A stretch of DNA of 64,000 bases from Anastrepha obliqua (GCF_027943255.1 NC_072893.1:1984001-2048000); one strand, 5' to 3'; shown: positions 35,271 to 47,507, numbered from the stretch's first letter. Made by a program: numbers and translations. The notes: generated by a model from the letters alone, not told the origin.

Positions 35271-38200
35271 AATTTCACATTCCTCAGTTCCAATTTAGCC
35301 CTACACCTTTAATACCTTCTTCAATTACATCTACAACTTCAAATTGTTTACTACTAACTGTAATTTTAATTTTGATCTTTTATTAATTTTTTATAATCTG
35401 CGAATTATATATGTAAGCTATTCTTAAGGTAAATCAAGGCAAAAACAAACCTATCCTGTAACTTAAATAAAATCAAATTCAAAAAAATAAATAAAAAATA
35501 TATATCAATGCATAATTGAACCGTCTTCATTCTCTGGTTAAATTCGGGAACTTTTTGAACTGCATATGCATAAATATAGCAGCTGTTTGCAGCAAAACAT
35601 TGTTTCGTAATTTGTTGTTGTTGTAGTTGATATTTTGTGTGCCAGTTTTTCAACAAGCAGTCACTGCCTGGTGCGCTATGGCCATCAGTGATACTCTGCT
35701 TTATTGTCCCGCGCTGAACGCCTCGCCCGCCACAAGGCTTACCTACAGAATACAGTTTGGTGTTTCTTGGGTGGTTAAGGAGTTAATAGTTTGGATATTT
35801 TTTGTGCGGTTGCTCACTGTGCTGGTCCACATTCCTTTGGGGCGGGGTTAAGCCAATGGGTTTTCCATTTAGAAATGTGTTAATACAGTTACTTAAACAT
35901 ATTTCAACGTGCGTATGCGTATGAATTCCACTTATACACGTCGTGATTGGGCAATTTATTTGGAACCTACGTGCGAATGAATATCTGTAGTTGCGTCTGA
36001 TGGCAGATTCACTCTTTAAAAATGCCGAACTTAGTGCTGCGTCGCAACAAGTCCTGCATATTTTGATAATCCGTAGTAATGGTGTGTGCGAACATATGTG
36101 TATGTGTGTGTGTCTAGAAAATGTAATTTGAAGACAACTTTTGCATATTTTCGATTAATTTATTTAAATAATTTCCTTAATTTACTTTATGTTTACAGTT
36201 ATGTAAACACAAGTGATCGTCTCAGTTCAAAGGCAAACGCGACAATTTCAATAAATTAACATTAAACTTACACTACAGTGACTTTAACAACTTTATGTTG
36301 AATCTCCCCCGCCCACTCATTTTCGATTCCAATTTTCCACAATAATTCACCAGCAGATTTTCAAAGGTCTTAAACTCATTCATGCGGCGCACAAAAAGTC
36401 CACAACAACACACCCAGTCAAAGCAAGCATCCTTCAGTCGGGTTTTGATAGTCTCAATTTCATTTCGAATGCATACAACAACAACTCAAATAACAACAAC
36501 AACAACATTAAGCAATTTGGCGTTATTGCTTGCACAAAAAGATAAAATATGCTCAAATAAATATAAACAAATTAAGGCGCAATTTAGATATGCCTGCACT
36601 TCAAAGAAACTGCCAACACACCAACAACACCGACAACATAAACAACACATCAACACATGCACAGCTGCACAACTGCTGCAGCTATACCCACCTACATATG
36701 TGTGTGTGTGTGCATAAATGCATCCTTCTTCGGCAGCCTCTTGCCGAAATCGGCTTGTGTAGCAAGTGTGGCAAGTGTTCAAGAAAAAGACACCCGTTCA
36801 CAGGCTACAACAAGCGTTCAATTCAACCAGCTGTCGCTGCTCGCCCCCAGTCCTCTCCTATCCTGAGCATTTCGCCCACTCTACGCAACTAATAAACTTC
36901 CAAATGCAAATACTCGAATTGCGGATGTGTGCAACAAAAACGGAAAACATATTTTCTGCAATCATTATGCACAATCCGAGCAGACAACGGAGCGCACACA
37001 AACGTTCACATACGTACACGTGCATTGGGGCGTGTACATAAAAAGGCAAAATTCACACCTTGAGCATTTGCAATCGTTCCCAAAGGATATGAAACTACAA
37101 CTGCCGCTTTGCCCACTCGCCCGTCTAGCGCTCGCTCTCCTCGTCTCAACTGTTTCTCGTCGTTGCTTTGCTTTTTTAGGCAACCGTATGTAACCCTTGC
37201 CAACAGAGTGTAAGCAGATATGCAAATTTAATGAACAATAACAAAAGCAACAACAATGTCTTCGATTCACTGGAAATTCGAATATAAATACTTATGGGCT
37301 CGCCCACATACATAGATGCTACATCGTGCATATGTGTGTGTGTGTGTATGTGTGTAAACGTTTTGGCAAAAACTAACATTGGCAATTGCCAAAGGAATAT
37401 CCAATCACAAGTTTAAGTTTAAATAAAATTCTCAAATAGCAAAACACCCTCCCCCAAGGCGCTTGTAGCATATCATGTCGTTGGCTTGGCTTCACGGAGG
37501 AGGCTTTCACTAATTGTTGTGCTAATAAATGCAGTGCAATGTAATTTCATGTTTTTTCCTATGTGTGCAATGTGTGTGTGAGACTTAGTCTTCTTCTTCC
37601 TTACGTGCTTATTTACATATGTATGTATGTATAAAATAATTATTTTTCATTTGACTACACAATGGGAATTTTAAATTATTTTTATTTATTCATAAACTGA
37701 GCTGTCGGGGCCACAAAGTGTGCATTTTACTTTCCGCATTCGTCGGTAGTTGGTGCCTGGTGGCTGGTGCGGGGGCGAATAGTGGAAGCTGTAATCGAGT
37801 CCATGACTAAGCCTTCATTAGTGGCAACAGGATTTTCCTTATCACTATGCCACTGAAATTTATTCATTGTAAATTTTGTGCCAACTTGCACAAAGTGCCG
37901 TCCTCCCTCCCGCTTGCTGCATCTGCAGCCGGCTCCCAACGCTTGCCAGCTGCCGTTTGTATGTAAACATAAACATTGCTTTGGCTCACATACACACATA
38001 TAAATATTCGTGGTGCGAAAAGTCAAAGTTCGGAGCAATTTGCTGAAAACAAATTGTAGAGAATCAACAACTGCCAAGTTAACAGGGTGCCATTTAGGCG
38101 AACGGATGAACAACGTAGGCATAAAGTAAAGGATGTTTTTAGAACATAGTTATGCGACATTTATTTTAAAAGTGGGGCAAATCGATCTTACGTCCTTAGA

Positions 38201-38359
38201 ATAAAAATTAGCCAAAATGTTTGTAAAAAAACACTTTTTCTACCATACGGCAAAATGAGCTCAAATCCTTAGAAGAAAATTTGGATAAAACGTTTGTAAA
38301 AAATTTTACGTTCTAAAGACTAGTTAAATTTCAAGGGCCGGTGTTGATTTTAAATAAAA
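35271..38359. other. Non-coding, rich in simple repeats
   Basis: Contains CAACAACAACAAC runs (36,475-36,510), GT runs (36,103-36,113; 36,698-36,712; 37,333-37,347; 37,568-37,580), ATGT repeats and many short overlapping open frames that follow the repeats. The 131-codon minus frame at 37,727-38,122 has no recognisable domain. This may be intron or intergenic DNA of a host gene. Confidence 0.45.
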
Positions 38360-38399
38360 TACAATTTTTTTTTTGAAAGTTATTATCATTTCTCTTTAT

Positions 38400-39035
38400 T
38401 ATGATAATATTGGTATGGCTCAATTACGTATGGAACAAAATATTGGTCAAATAGCCGTCGTGGCCTCGGCGGCGCACCTCCATCCGATGGTCCAAATTTT
38501 CGATGAAAGGCATAATTGAGGTTCTATGCCGTTAATGTGCTAAATTATCTCATCTTTTAGCTCTTGAATTGTTGCTGGCTTATCGACGTACACCTTTTCT
38601 TTCAAATGACCCCAAAGAAAGAAGTCCAACGGTGTCCAATCACATGATCTTGGCGGCCAATTGACATCGCCGTGACGTGAGATTATTCGGCCATCAAATT
38701 TTTCGCGCAGAAGAGCCATTGTTTCGTTAGCTGTGTGACAAGAGGCACCGTGCTGTTGAAACCACATATCGTCCACATCCATATCTTCCAATTCGGGCCA
38801 TAGAGAGTTCGTTATCATCTCACGATAGCGAACACTATTCACAGTAACTACCTGACCGGCCTCATTTTGGAAAAAATACGGCCCAATGATGCCCATAAAC
38901 CGCACCAGATAGTCACTCATTGTGGGTGCATTGGTTTTGCGGCAATCACTCTTGGATTATCATTCGCCCAAGTGCGGCAATTCTGCTTATTGACGAATCC
39001 ACTGAGGTGAAAATGTGCCTCATCACTGAATCACG
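38400..39035 (-). pseudogene. Mariner-like transposase relic (C-terminal two thirds)
   Basis: The minus strand reads FSDEAHFHLSGFVNKQN (first catalytic Asp kept), a TGA where relatives have CGA, then VTIWCGLWA and a small deletion that shifts frame. It continues with IIGPYFFQNEAGQVVTVN, MWFQQHGASCHTA (second catalytic Asp changed to His), VNWPPRSCDWTPLDFFLWG (third Asp kept) and ENLDHRMEV near 38,470. The N-terminal DNA-binding part is missing. It belongs to the same broad group as the element at 26.2-27.5 kb. Confidence 0.88.
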
Positions 39036-39389
39036 AAGTGCGCGATATGCATTTTGATTTGAACTTTTAAATGAAATGCGGAAAAAACTTAACGTTTAGG
39101 TGTGGTTCATATTCAACATCGGCCCTTGAAATTTAACCACCATTTACAATAACACTACCCGATAGAATTGGCGGTGATCCGCCTTTTTCTGCTATTTAAA
39201 TGACCTTTTCCAACTTACTTTTTTGTGCAAACTTTTACAAGGCGAAATTAGTCATCCATTTTGTTTTTGAAAAACTTTTCTAATAAATAAAAAAAAATAT
39301 TTTGAGTGAAGAAGATCTTTATTTTGACCTTTGCGCGCTCCTTTCCTTGACTGCTTTAATACAGACTGTAGGCACCCTAAGAGTGATTT
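39036..39389. other. No recognisable gene
   Basis: Junction sequence between two element relics, with nothing recognised. Confidence 0.45.
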
Positions 39390-40300
39390 TTGAGCAGTCG
39401 GTGGAGTATCTTTGTTTCATCGATTTCGAGAAGGCGTTCAACATTTCAAGGCATCCTGCAATCTATATTTCTCTCGCGTGCAAAGGAGTGCCCAAGAAAA
39501 TGAGAAATAATAATCAGCCTTGTAAAGGGTTTGTCCATGGGCACTTGCTGCCGTGTTAATCATGAAAATGTTTTAAGTACCAGTATTGCAGTACAAACCG
39601 GGGTCAGAAAGGGTTGTGTGATTTCGCCGCTGTTCAACTATTCAACTTAGTCTTGACCCAAGCTATGCGGCAAGCTTGCGCGGAGAATGGTGGCATAACC
39701 TGGGGTCTGAACGGAGGTCTAGAAGACTTGAACAATTCGAATGGCATATGCCTAATGACGCAAAAATACTCGCATATATCTTCAAAGTTGCAGTGCTTTT
39801 ACAGCTCAAACAGGGCTAAAAATCAATATTGCCAAAACGGAATGCAAGCTGATCGCCGACACCCCTTTAGAAATATTAAGTGAATTCTGCTATCTCAGCA
39901 GCATAATCACGAAAAATAGCTGATCAGCAGCGGATATTCGCAATCGTATATCAAAAGGACGTTCTGTCTTTGCTATGCTGGTTAAAGTCTGAAGATCAGC
40001 GCACATATCCAGACGTTCGAAGTTGTGGATTTTCGACGCCAACGTAAAATCGGTGGTCCCATATGATTGAGAGACGTGGAACCTGAGCACGTGCGACTTG
40101 TCAACGCTGCAAACCTTTTTTAATCGCTGTCTATACAAAATCATGCCGATATTCTGGCCTAAACCCGTAAGTAGCGTTGGAGCGTTGGAACGTTGGCCTT
40201 GGACTATTACTAGACAAATACGTCGCAGACGCGGGTGACCAGCCAACACCTGGAGGCGACAGGTGGATGCAGAAGCGCAGAAAACAGGCTATTCGTGAAG
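39390..40300 (+). pseudogene. RTE/SR2-like reverse transcriptase relic
   Basis: The plus strand reads VEYLCFIDFEKAFN (motif A), a frame-shifted block with GCVISPL-type sequence, FNLVLTQAMRQACAENGGIT and GGLEDL. There the expected DYADD box reads NNSNG, so it is catalytically dead. It continues ICLMTQKYSHISSKLQ, AKTEC-type motif D, IRNRISKGRS, and a thumb region recognisable as KSVVPYD..ETWNLSTCDLSTL with frameshifts, ending near IFWPKPVS. The order is consistent with one element. Clade naming is tentative. Confidence 0.8.
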
Positions 40301-42189
40301 CAAAATAAAATGTCTAGCTGCAAATAAATCAAATAATAATCTGCTTGTTGAGCCCCAATGTTCAATTTATTACGTTTGCTTAAAACGCACTGGGCCTCAG
40401 CCAGATTTTATTGATGAAAAATTCCATAAAATGGTAATTCTCAAAATTCAAACTGTTTCCCTATTGAAATATCTGCTTATTATTAGTTCAATGTTGAGTT
40501 ATGCTTCACTGCCAGATTTTCCATTAGAGCTCAATGCATGGCCCACTGCAGGTGTTAGTTATTCTAAGGGAAATGGGCATCCATCCCTTATAAAGCTAAT
40601 CGTTATAAAAATTTTCTTTTGAATTGATCAAATTATTATATATGTATAGATATTTTCAAATAATAACCTTAAATTTCTCATATAAGTTCATATATTAGTT
40701 GACACCCCCAATAAACTACCAACAACATGCGCACACACCCACAAACAATTCTCCTCACGTGAAAGCTACAACACAACCCGAAAAACTGGTCGGAAAAAAG
40801 TACTACGTCAGTTTTCAAAGTGATGAGCCAAAGGTTTGAATAAAATGTTAATGAAAACTTAATAGCTTAAAAATCAAGTCATATTGACTTATGTATATAA
40901 ATTGATTGACGACAACACAAAAAAGTTTAGTTAACTACCTACTATTTACTTTATTTTTATTCGCATTCATATGAAAATTATTTCGTATTTATTTGTATGC
41001 AAGTTCTTATACAATTTGGTGTTCTGCAGTTTGCGGGGATACCTCAAAAAAAATGTGATCCGCGACACAAATTTCCGAAAATATTTCCGTCAAGTGCGGA
41101 GAAACCACAACAGGGCGCTTTTTTTAGTGGTCTTGCTTCGTAGATCTCCGCCCACGATTGACTAATCGAATACTTTTCCAGTGAACGGGAGACAATAATT
41201 GTGTTAGTTGGAACAAAATGTGGACCAAAAATATGCGCAGGAAATTGAATGTAAATATACATTTTAGGCTAAAGCAATCTAATAAATATCAGCTTAGTCC
41301 TGCCATTTAAAACAATATTTTGATGCCATTCTGATTCTATACCCTGTATATTCACTGTTGCTAGCCTTGCCATGGCGTCTTCTGATTACCATATTAATTA
41401 CATATCGACCACATATGGGTTTGTCTGTCCACACTATATATGCACACATTATGACACAAAGTTCAATACATTCACATGCATATTCGCTTAAATATGTAAA
41501 TATTTTATGTCAACCGCTGCACAAGTATGTGACTTTATGTTTCCCTATCAAAAAGCAGAGGTAGAAACACCAGAGGCATCTGCCTCGAATTATGCAAATT
41601 TTCAAACTGCCAACACTCACAAATGCCAAAATGCCAAATGCCATTGCAGATTGGCTGCGCTTACATAAGCGGTCGGTAGAAGCTTGCCAGCATTCTATAG
41701 GCTATACATTACAATACAATGATTACCAACACATTTGCACATTTAAGTACGTATACCAGTTCAGATTTAACGTAGCGACGTTTGTCATGAAGCAAATATT
41801 GCAGTTTGCTTCGACTGCCAAATGAAGGCGTTGGCAAAAGGTGATCTGCACAATGGCGAATCATCAGTGCGACTGATAATTACCGCTATTTGATGTAATT
41901 GAGCCATTAACTGGCTCCATAACAATGACAAACGAAGCCAAATGCATATCCTTAACCACATTAAGCTCGCCAAAAATCCCGACATTCGAAAATCAGCCAA
42001 ACTGCGCTATTTCTTACTGAAATTTACGTACTTGACTTTCGGTTTTTGGCCCTGACGAGTACCTGAAGTCCATCCGCTCGATTTCTATATGTTTCTGAGT
42101 GTTAAAAAAAGTGCACCTCGGGGTTTTTGAGAGCTTGAAAAGTTAAAATGATAACACAAAATAGAAACATTGTTGGAATGATTTTTTTT
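40301..42189. other. No recognisable gene
   Basis: AT-rich non-coding sequence. Short open frames on both strands without motifs. Confidence 0.5.
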
Positions 42190-42625
42190 TTCTTACTTCT
42201 AATCAGATACATCCTTTCACGGCATTTAGTTTTTGAATACTTCGCGGCTTCGAGTTACACGGTCAATTCAATCAGTCAAATATTTGACTGCCTTTTCCAA
42301 TAAATCTGGACTTATGGCGTCAATGAAGCCTTCAATATTGCAATACATTGATTGTCAAGTTGCGGCGCCTTTGTCGGAATCAAATGTCGTAGATGTTGAG
42401 CTGATTAATTTTTGGAAAAAAAATCAGTCGGCATGGCTCAATAAAAAAGAACTGAAGATGCCGCCAACGTGTAAACCGCACGTAAAATGGACGAAGTGAT
42501 TTATGAATGTCGCGAACAAATGTTTTTTTTTTATTAACAATTGTAAAGCATTTTTTGTTGTTAAACGATTCATCATGACTTGACAAACTTTACTGAACAG
42601 AAATGTCAACACAGTTTGGCTTTTG
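42190..42625 (-). mobile_element. Mariner-like deletion derivative (family M, copy 2)
   Basis: The minus strand starts near TGTTGACATTTCTGTTCAG and reads MNRLTTKNALQLL, then a frame-shifted RDIHKSLRPFYVRF (helix-turn-helix start of a mariner-like transposase). A few hundred bases later it reads the C-terminal IDAISPDLLEKAVKYLTD and IDRVTRSRE. The catalytic domain has been removed. Same family as 25.5-26.0 and 55.0-55.5 kb. Confidence 0.78.
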
Positions 42626-44033
42626 CTGCCATGAAACCATAGTTATCTAAATATAGTTTACTTTCTTCGCTACAAAACATCCGATGTTCTCTCTGTTAAC
42701 ATTCAAATAGTATTTTTATCAGCGTACTTTTACCCAAAAAAAAAAACATCAGCGACTGGATAATTATAAAGCAATTTGAATCTTTCACATACTCTCAGAC
42801 TGTCAACATCCCTGCAACAACTGAATAGCCGCCGAGGCGGTACAGTTAATGGACAATTCCCTAAATTGTCGGTGTGTCTGTACGTCTCCTGTGCCTGGGC
42901 TGTAGGAAATGCGAGGGTATCTCAATCACTACTCCCCTCAAGCGCTAATGGTTTGAGAGCTACTTGGCTGAAATGCAGAGTCGAAAGCTTTCAAGTATCA
43001 GCAAACAATTAAACAACAAATAATGCACATCCAACAAGTCGCGGGACGAATTTGTAGAGAGAACAAAACGGTTCGAATTTTAAATTTTTAATCATTTAAT
43101 TGCCAATAGCGGTATTCAGAGCCTATACATTATTGTGGCAGTGCGTGACAACGGCCGTGATGGCGTTTGGGATTATTCTACTGCAGAATCAATCAGTTGA
43201 GCACAGGTACTAAATTCGAGAGATGAGATCTAGTATGCTCTGAATATTTTTTCTAATAACTTTGAACCGGATAAAAATCTACTAGAACGAAACCATGATC
43301 TTGTTCGAGCCACTACTGCTGTTATGGTCGGTAAATCTTCAACCGGGCAAATAATGCAAGTTTTTTTTTTTTTAATTTTTTTACGATTGCACTTTAATTT
43401 GTAAATTTAATAATTTGTTCCAAATACAATTTATCACAAAAATTTTCATTTACTGAATTAAAAGTATGTTACATCATCTTCCAGCACTATTTGACATCTT
43501 GGTGGTAAAAGACTAAAAATAACTTTGCTAGTAACTTTCCGCTGTCGTTATATTTTCAGAATGTGAAGCAAGAAAAGACTGCCCTTGTGCTGATACATTT
43601 TTGACAAAAGCTCAACTCATATCGTCGAAAATAAGATAAAATCATTAAAGATAAATCAGAGTGTTTTCAATTTTCGAAATTTCGCTTATATGCAGACGAT
43701 TTAAAAGTATTAAAAGTCTTTCCAACTCGTGTGAGCTCCAGTGGAACTCAGTAACAACACGGCTTGGTGTTATAAAAATCGCCTTTACCAAAATTTTAGC
43801 AAATTTTTTTAGATTTCATTTTCTAAGTCTAAACAGTTGTTTCATCACATCATCATCGTTTCCTTTATCACCCCTTGGAGCATAAGGCCTTATGTAGTTA
43901 TTTCTTACCGTCTTGAATGAAATTTCAGATTTACGAGTAATTTTTTACCTTTCACCTTTATTCGGCGCTTTGCCTCAGACTTTACTGATCAAATACACTA
44001 AAGTTACTTCTTACTCACTTATGCGATTTAAAT
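42626..44033. other. No recognisable gene
   Basis: AT-rich. I tried both strands at 43,100-43,340 and found no family motif. Confidence 0.5.
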
Positions 44034-44092
44034 TGTTGTTGTTGTTGTAGCAGCATAAACATTCCCCATACTTACATACGGGGAATGCTGCT
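44034..44092. repeat. Hairpin-forming repeat
   Basis: After a GTT run, bases 44,049-44,092 fold on themselves. CATTCCCC (44,060-44,067) pairs with GGGGAATG (44,080-44,087), and AGCAGC pairs with GCTGCT outside, leaving a small bulge. The loop is ATACTTACATAC. Confidence 0.85.
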
Positions 44093-44109
44093 GGAGTGAC
44101 AGTCCTTGG

Positions 44110-44900
44110 CCGGATATAGGTTAGGTTACGTTAGCCTGGTTGGCAATAAGTCACGCATAGACCTTTTAGTCCCTAGCGATACCAGATGGAGACCGACCTC
44201 TATGAATACCGAAAGTAGACATCATGTAGGATGTCAGCGCTTTTGGCGAATCTAAGCAGAGCTGGAAGATCCGCTTTTGAGACGTCCTCCAGACCCTCAA
44301 ACAATGGGGCTTCCAGGCATTTTAGACGCGTTTTTAATAATGACAGACAAAGGCACAGAAGGTATTCTAAAGTTTCCTCAACATATCTGCATTTCCTGGA
44401 TTTGTCCGTGTTAGCAATCCCATGTGCAGCCAATAGATTATGACCTTTTAGCATACCTATGATAGTTCTGCAGTCCTTTCGCGAGAGCGTAAGTAGGAAT
44501 TGAGTAAGTTTTTTGTCTTTAGTTCTACACATGACTTTTGCTGTTTTGCATGTGGTTAGATTAGTCCACTCGCGTTTTCATGTAGTTGTCCATTTTATTG
44601 TATATTGTATTTAGCGGTTTTGGTATGTCATTCTCTTGTTCAAATGATAGTCTAACAGCACTTTTTGCTATCTTCTCTCCTCTTCAATTGTAGTGCGAAA
44701 CCTTCTCTCCCAATTAAAGTACGGAGTCATGTAGTCTGTGCAACCCGAGCTCCACTTTCCTATTGAGCTGTGTCCGAAGATTCTGCAGGTGAATACCCCA
44801 GCAGCCACTAGCCTCCTCGCGGGTTTCACTGCCAGGTTTTCCGCCATAAGGTCAATAGGTGGCATGCTGAGTATCATTCCCATTTACATGTGAAAGCAAC
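44110..44900 (-). pseudogene. Non-LTR retrotransposon 3' relic with CCTAA-type tail
   Basis: From the right, the minus strand reads PPIDLMAENLAVKPARRLVA and IFGHSSIGKW (post-polymerase segment), then after decay KKLTQFLLTLSRKDCRTIIG, MLKGHNLLAAHG and a degraded Cys segment ending DLPALLRFAKSADIL. This is the C-terminal half of an RNase H-type element, but RNase H itself is not visible between the two parts. The 3' end runs into AACGTAACCTAACCTA (44,116-44,132 on the plus strand as its complement). Confidence 0.75.
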
Positions 44901-45294
44901 AATAAAGTTATTTAGCAAGATTCGCCGCTAACGAGTAAAGATATACCTCATAACTGAAACCTGAAAACTCTCTTTTTACCGAGTTTCAATAGACCGCTTT
45001 CACACAGGTAGACATTAATTGCTTCAACTTTGCGAATTTTCTTTTGTTGTTGCCCGTCAGGTCCACACACCTTGCAGTTGATAGTTTTTAGTCTGCAGTC
45101 AACAACAATATGGATAAGAACGAGAACGCAAAGTGTGGTGACAGAGCTCGAGCATCACAAGTAACGAGTGGAATCAACAAATGTTTCCCTCTTTTCCATT
45201 GCTGCCAACATATGGTTATTTTACCCGTTGCTTAATATATTTGCCACTTGCTAACGCTTAGCAAATCGAAGAGGCCTTATATGGAGGCTGTATC
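44901..45294. other. No recognisable gene
   Basis: No motif found. Confidence 0.45.
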
Positions 45295-45375
45295 ACGTTC
45301 GCCATATTAATGGACTTGAACGGATTCAAAAGAATTTTCTTGGTTTCGTTCTCAGATCGCTTAATTTTGTCAATC
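45295..45375 (+). pseudogene. Short reverse-transcriptase tail fragment
   Basis: The plus strand reads HVRHINGLERIQKNFLGFVL followed by RSLNFV, the conserved IxRLExIQKxFL segment after the polymerase core of jockey/CR1-type elements. It abuts the LOA-like fragment that starts at about 45,460 but belongs to a different family. Confidence 0.65.
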
Positions 45376-45459
45376 TGATTATTTCATATGTTGCAATATG
45401 ACGGTACATAATAGGAGATTGGCCTTTGGAGACAACTTCCTGCAGGACATGGTAGCATC

Positions 45460-46510
45460 GTGAAGCAGATCTCCCCTTCCTTCTCTGTTATTCGCACTGA
45501 CCTCTCCATCTGCAAACTGTGCTTTGAAGGTTGTGCTAGGGCTATCTTTCCGAGCAGACACGATTGGAAAGAGGGGAGAGTCCGTATGAGTATAGGTACC
45601 TCTGTTTTCACTGACGAATCCAAAATGGAGTCTGGAGTGGGAGCGGGGACTTACTCTAAATCAACCAGCATTTCGGTCTCCTTTAAACTGCCGGAAACAA
45701 GCAGCGTTTTTCAAGCAGAGGTCTTCGCGATTCGGCAGGCATGCAAAATGCTTCGGGATCGCTGTTAGGAGGGAGACATTAATATTTTTTCCGATAGTCA
45801 AGCTGCGATCAAGGCCCTGTCGTCGCCGTATTGCAGCTAATCTCCTGTAAGGAGGAACTCAAATATCTCGAACGTGCAGGAAACATTTCCCTTATCTGGA
45901 TTCCTAGGCACAGGAATATAGAGGGAAATGAAATTGCCGATAAGCTTGCCAGGAAGGGGTCGGCAGAACCGGTTCCAGCTGTCCCCTTCTCAGACATCGG
46001 TGTTCCCTTGTCGCTAAAAAAAAGCGCAAGACAGATGTAGGTCTGTCTCATCGTGAACACTAAAACACTATGGCCTTAATACGATATAAACAGAACGCTT
46101 AAGGTGATGGAAATCCCCCGCCATTCAATTTCCAAACTCATTCCGGTATTCACTGGTCACTGGGTGATCGGCACTCATGCGGAGAAGCTTGGAATTCCGT
46201 ACAACCCCTATTGCAGAGGCTGTGGGGATCCTGCAGAGAAAGAGACTGTGGAACTCTTTCCTGCAAATGTCCGGATCTGGCGTCTAGGCGCTTGAGATTC
46301 CTTAGCGTGCCCTTTGGGGATGACTTTGTGAAATTCTCCAGCCTAGATCCCTTTTCTCTCTTCCGCTACATCAACAGCACTGGATGGCTGTAGACGGTTT
46401 TTCTCTTCCCTAAATCCTTTAACAGGTAGTGGTCCACATTATGGTATCAAAACGGCTCTTAAGTGCTACTTGTAGTGTACCTGGGGCACTCTTGCCATCT
46501 TATCTACCTA
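45460..46510 (+). mobile_element. LOA-like non-LTR 3' part (family B, copy 3): RNase H and tail
   Basis: The plus strand reads FPSRHDWKEGRVRM, then RNase H: SVFTDESKMESGVGAGTY (first Asp kept), SSVFQAEVFAIRQACKM (Glu kept) and INIFSDSQAAIKALSS (Asp kept). A frameshift near 45,825 leads to LIWIPRHRNIEGNEIADKLA. After more decay the C-terminal segment AEKLGIPYNPYCRGCGDPAE appears, ending LFRYINSTGW and TAG near 46,394. The 3' untranslated region ends at a (CTAC)n tail (46,500-46,515). It lacks endonuclease and polymerase. Family B copies 1 and 2 are at 2.9 and 30.5 kb. Confidence 0.88.
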
Positions 46511-46799
46511 CCTACATAATAGAAGAATTTTTCTTTCACTCTGCTTGAAATTATGAGTGGTGCAATTTACTGTCCTTCTCTTTTACACTCGTCTTGTAGT
46601 CCTGTTGTATTTCTAGATTTTTTAAGAATGAAAAACTAAGGCAAATAAATAAATAATATTATATCTAAGTTACATATCGGGTTTTCAGTATCGGTTACCA
46701 ATTTTGAAAAAAAAAAACGATAAGACATAATTATTATTGGTAGAAAATAACACAATTTTCCTAAAAGTAAGAAAATAAAATGAAGATATTATTGATGTA
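46511..46799. other. No recognisable gene
   Basis: AT-rich spacer. Confidence 0.5.
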
Positions 46800-47120
46800 T
46801 TATGTATCAGTTTCTGAACTTAAATCGTCAAAGGAGGAGCTTGTAATTGAAGTAAAGAGTTCCTTACTATTATCTGATTTTTTCATTTTCAACAATGTCT
46901 TGCTTAATAAAATATTTACATCGGAACCCACTGATGATTTGTTTCTTTGTTTTAAGTTCATGCGAGTTGACATTAATGGGTCTGACGATAAAAACAACTG
47001 AGTCATTAAATCTTTATTAGTGTGGACTCTTCCAGTGTTCCAAATATGAGAAAGCCGATATTTTTCAAAGCTTTTGTGTGATTTTTCTAAGGCTTCTTCA
47101 GATAATAAACCTGCCAAAAC
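46800..47120 (-). pseudogene. C-terminal fragment of an unnamed insect transposon-type protein
   Basis: An open minus-strand frame of about 105 codons begins LAGLLSEEALEKSHKSFEKY and continues with THNK-like NTGRVHTNKDLMTQLFLSSD and PLMSTRM. It ends in a Ser/Asp/Thr-rich tail (SSSFDDLSSETDT). The LSEEAxExxxKxxxxYR...SSDP pattern recalls C-termini of multicopy insect proteins that I associate with DNA transposons, from memory and without a family name. There is no ATG. The frame is preceded by GTGTTTTGGCAG, which could be a splice acceptor. Unlike its neighbours the frame is undamaged. Confidence 0.5.
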
Positions 47121-47485
47121 ACGTTAATACCGATAGATAGGCAAATAAAGAAATAGCTCAGAAAATATTACCTATTGTTAAATCAAAGAGCTAATTACAT
47201 CATATTGTATGTTGTACCAACTATAATTTCTGAGGTGCAAGTCCCTTGTTTCGGTTACTAAATTACCGAACTCATAGGATTTATTTCTTTACGTAAACGA
47301 GGAGCAGAAACGTCAATATTTGCATAAAAAGGCTAAATATATTTAAACGCTAAAATATATTCCTAATGTTAGACAGAGGAATAAGCAAATCATGTGACAA
47401 ATTTCATCTAAATCCGTTCAACCGTTACGGTGTCGGTTTTCACTTTATCAAATTTCAATTCCCCCTGTACCGCTAAACGGAGTCC
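47121..47485. other. No recognisable gene
   Basis: AT-rich spacer up to the TTAGG-like run. Confidence 0.5.
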
Positions 47486-47507
47486 TAGGTTAGGTTAGGT
47501 TAGGTTA
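47486..47507. repeat. Four TTAGG-type units at a retrotransposon 3' end
   Basis: Bases 47,486-47,507 read TAGGTTAGGTTAGGTTAGGT, then TAAG. On the minus strand they form a CCTAA-repeat tail directly following the 3' untranslated region of the retrotransposon at 47.5-49.2 kb. Although identical in unit to the general insect telomere repeat, the array is far too short to be telomeric. Confidence 0.9.

Noticed and set aside
36382..37270. Overlapping open frames with Gln/His/Thr or Cys-rich content
   Set aside because: They follow CAA and GT/CA repeats in several phases at once, which is typical of repeat-driven frames.
37727..38122. 131-codon minus frame
   Set aside because: No recognisable domain, mixed composition and no splice or start context; probably chance.
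47486..47507. TTAGG repeats as an interstitial telomere
   Set aside because: Only about four units, placed exactly at a retrotransposon 3' end; flies do not use TTAGG telomeres.
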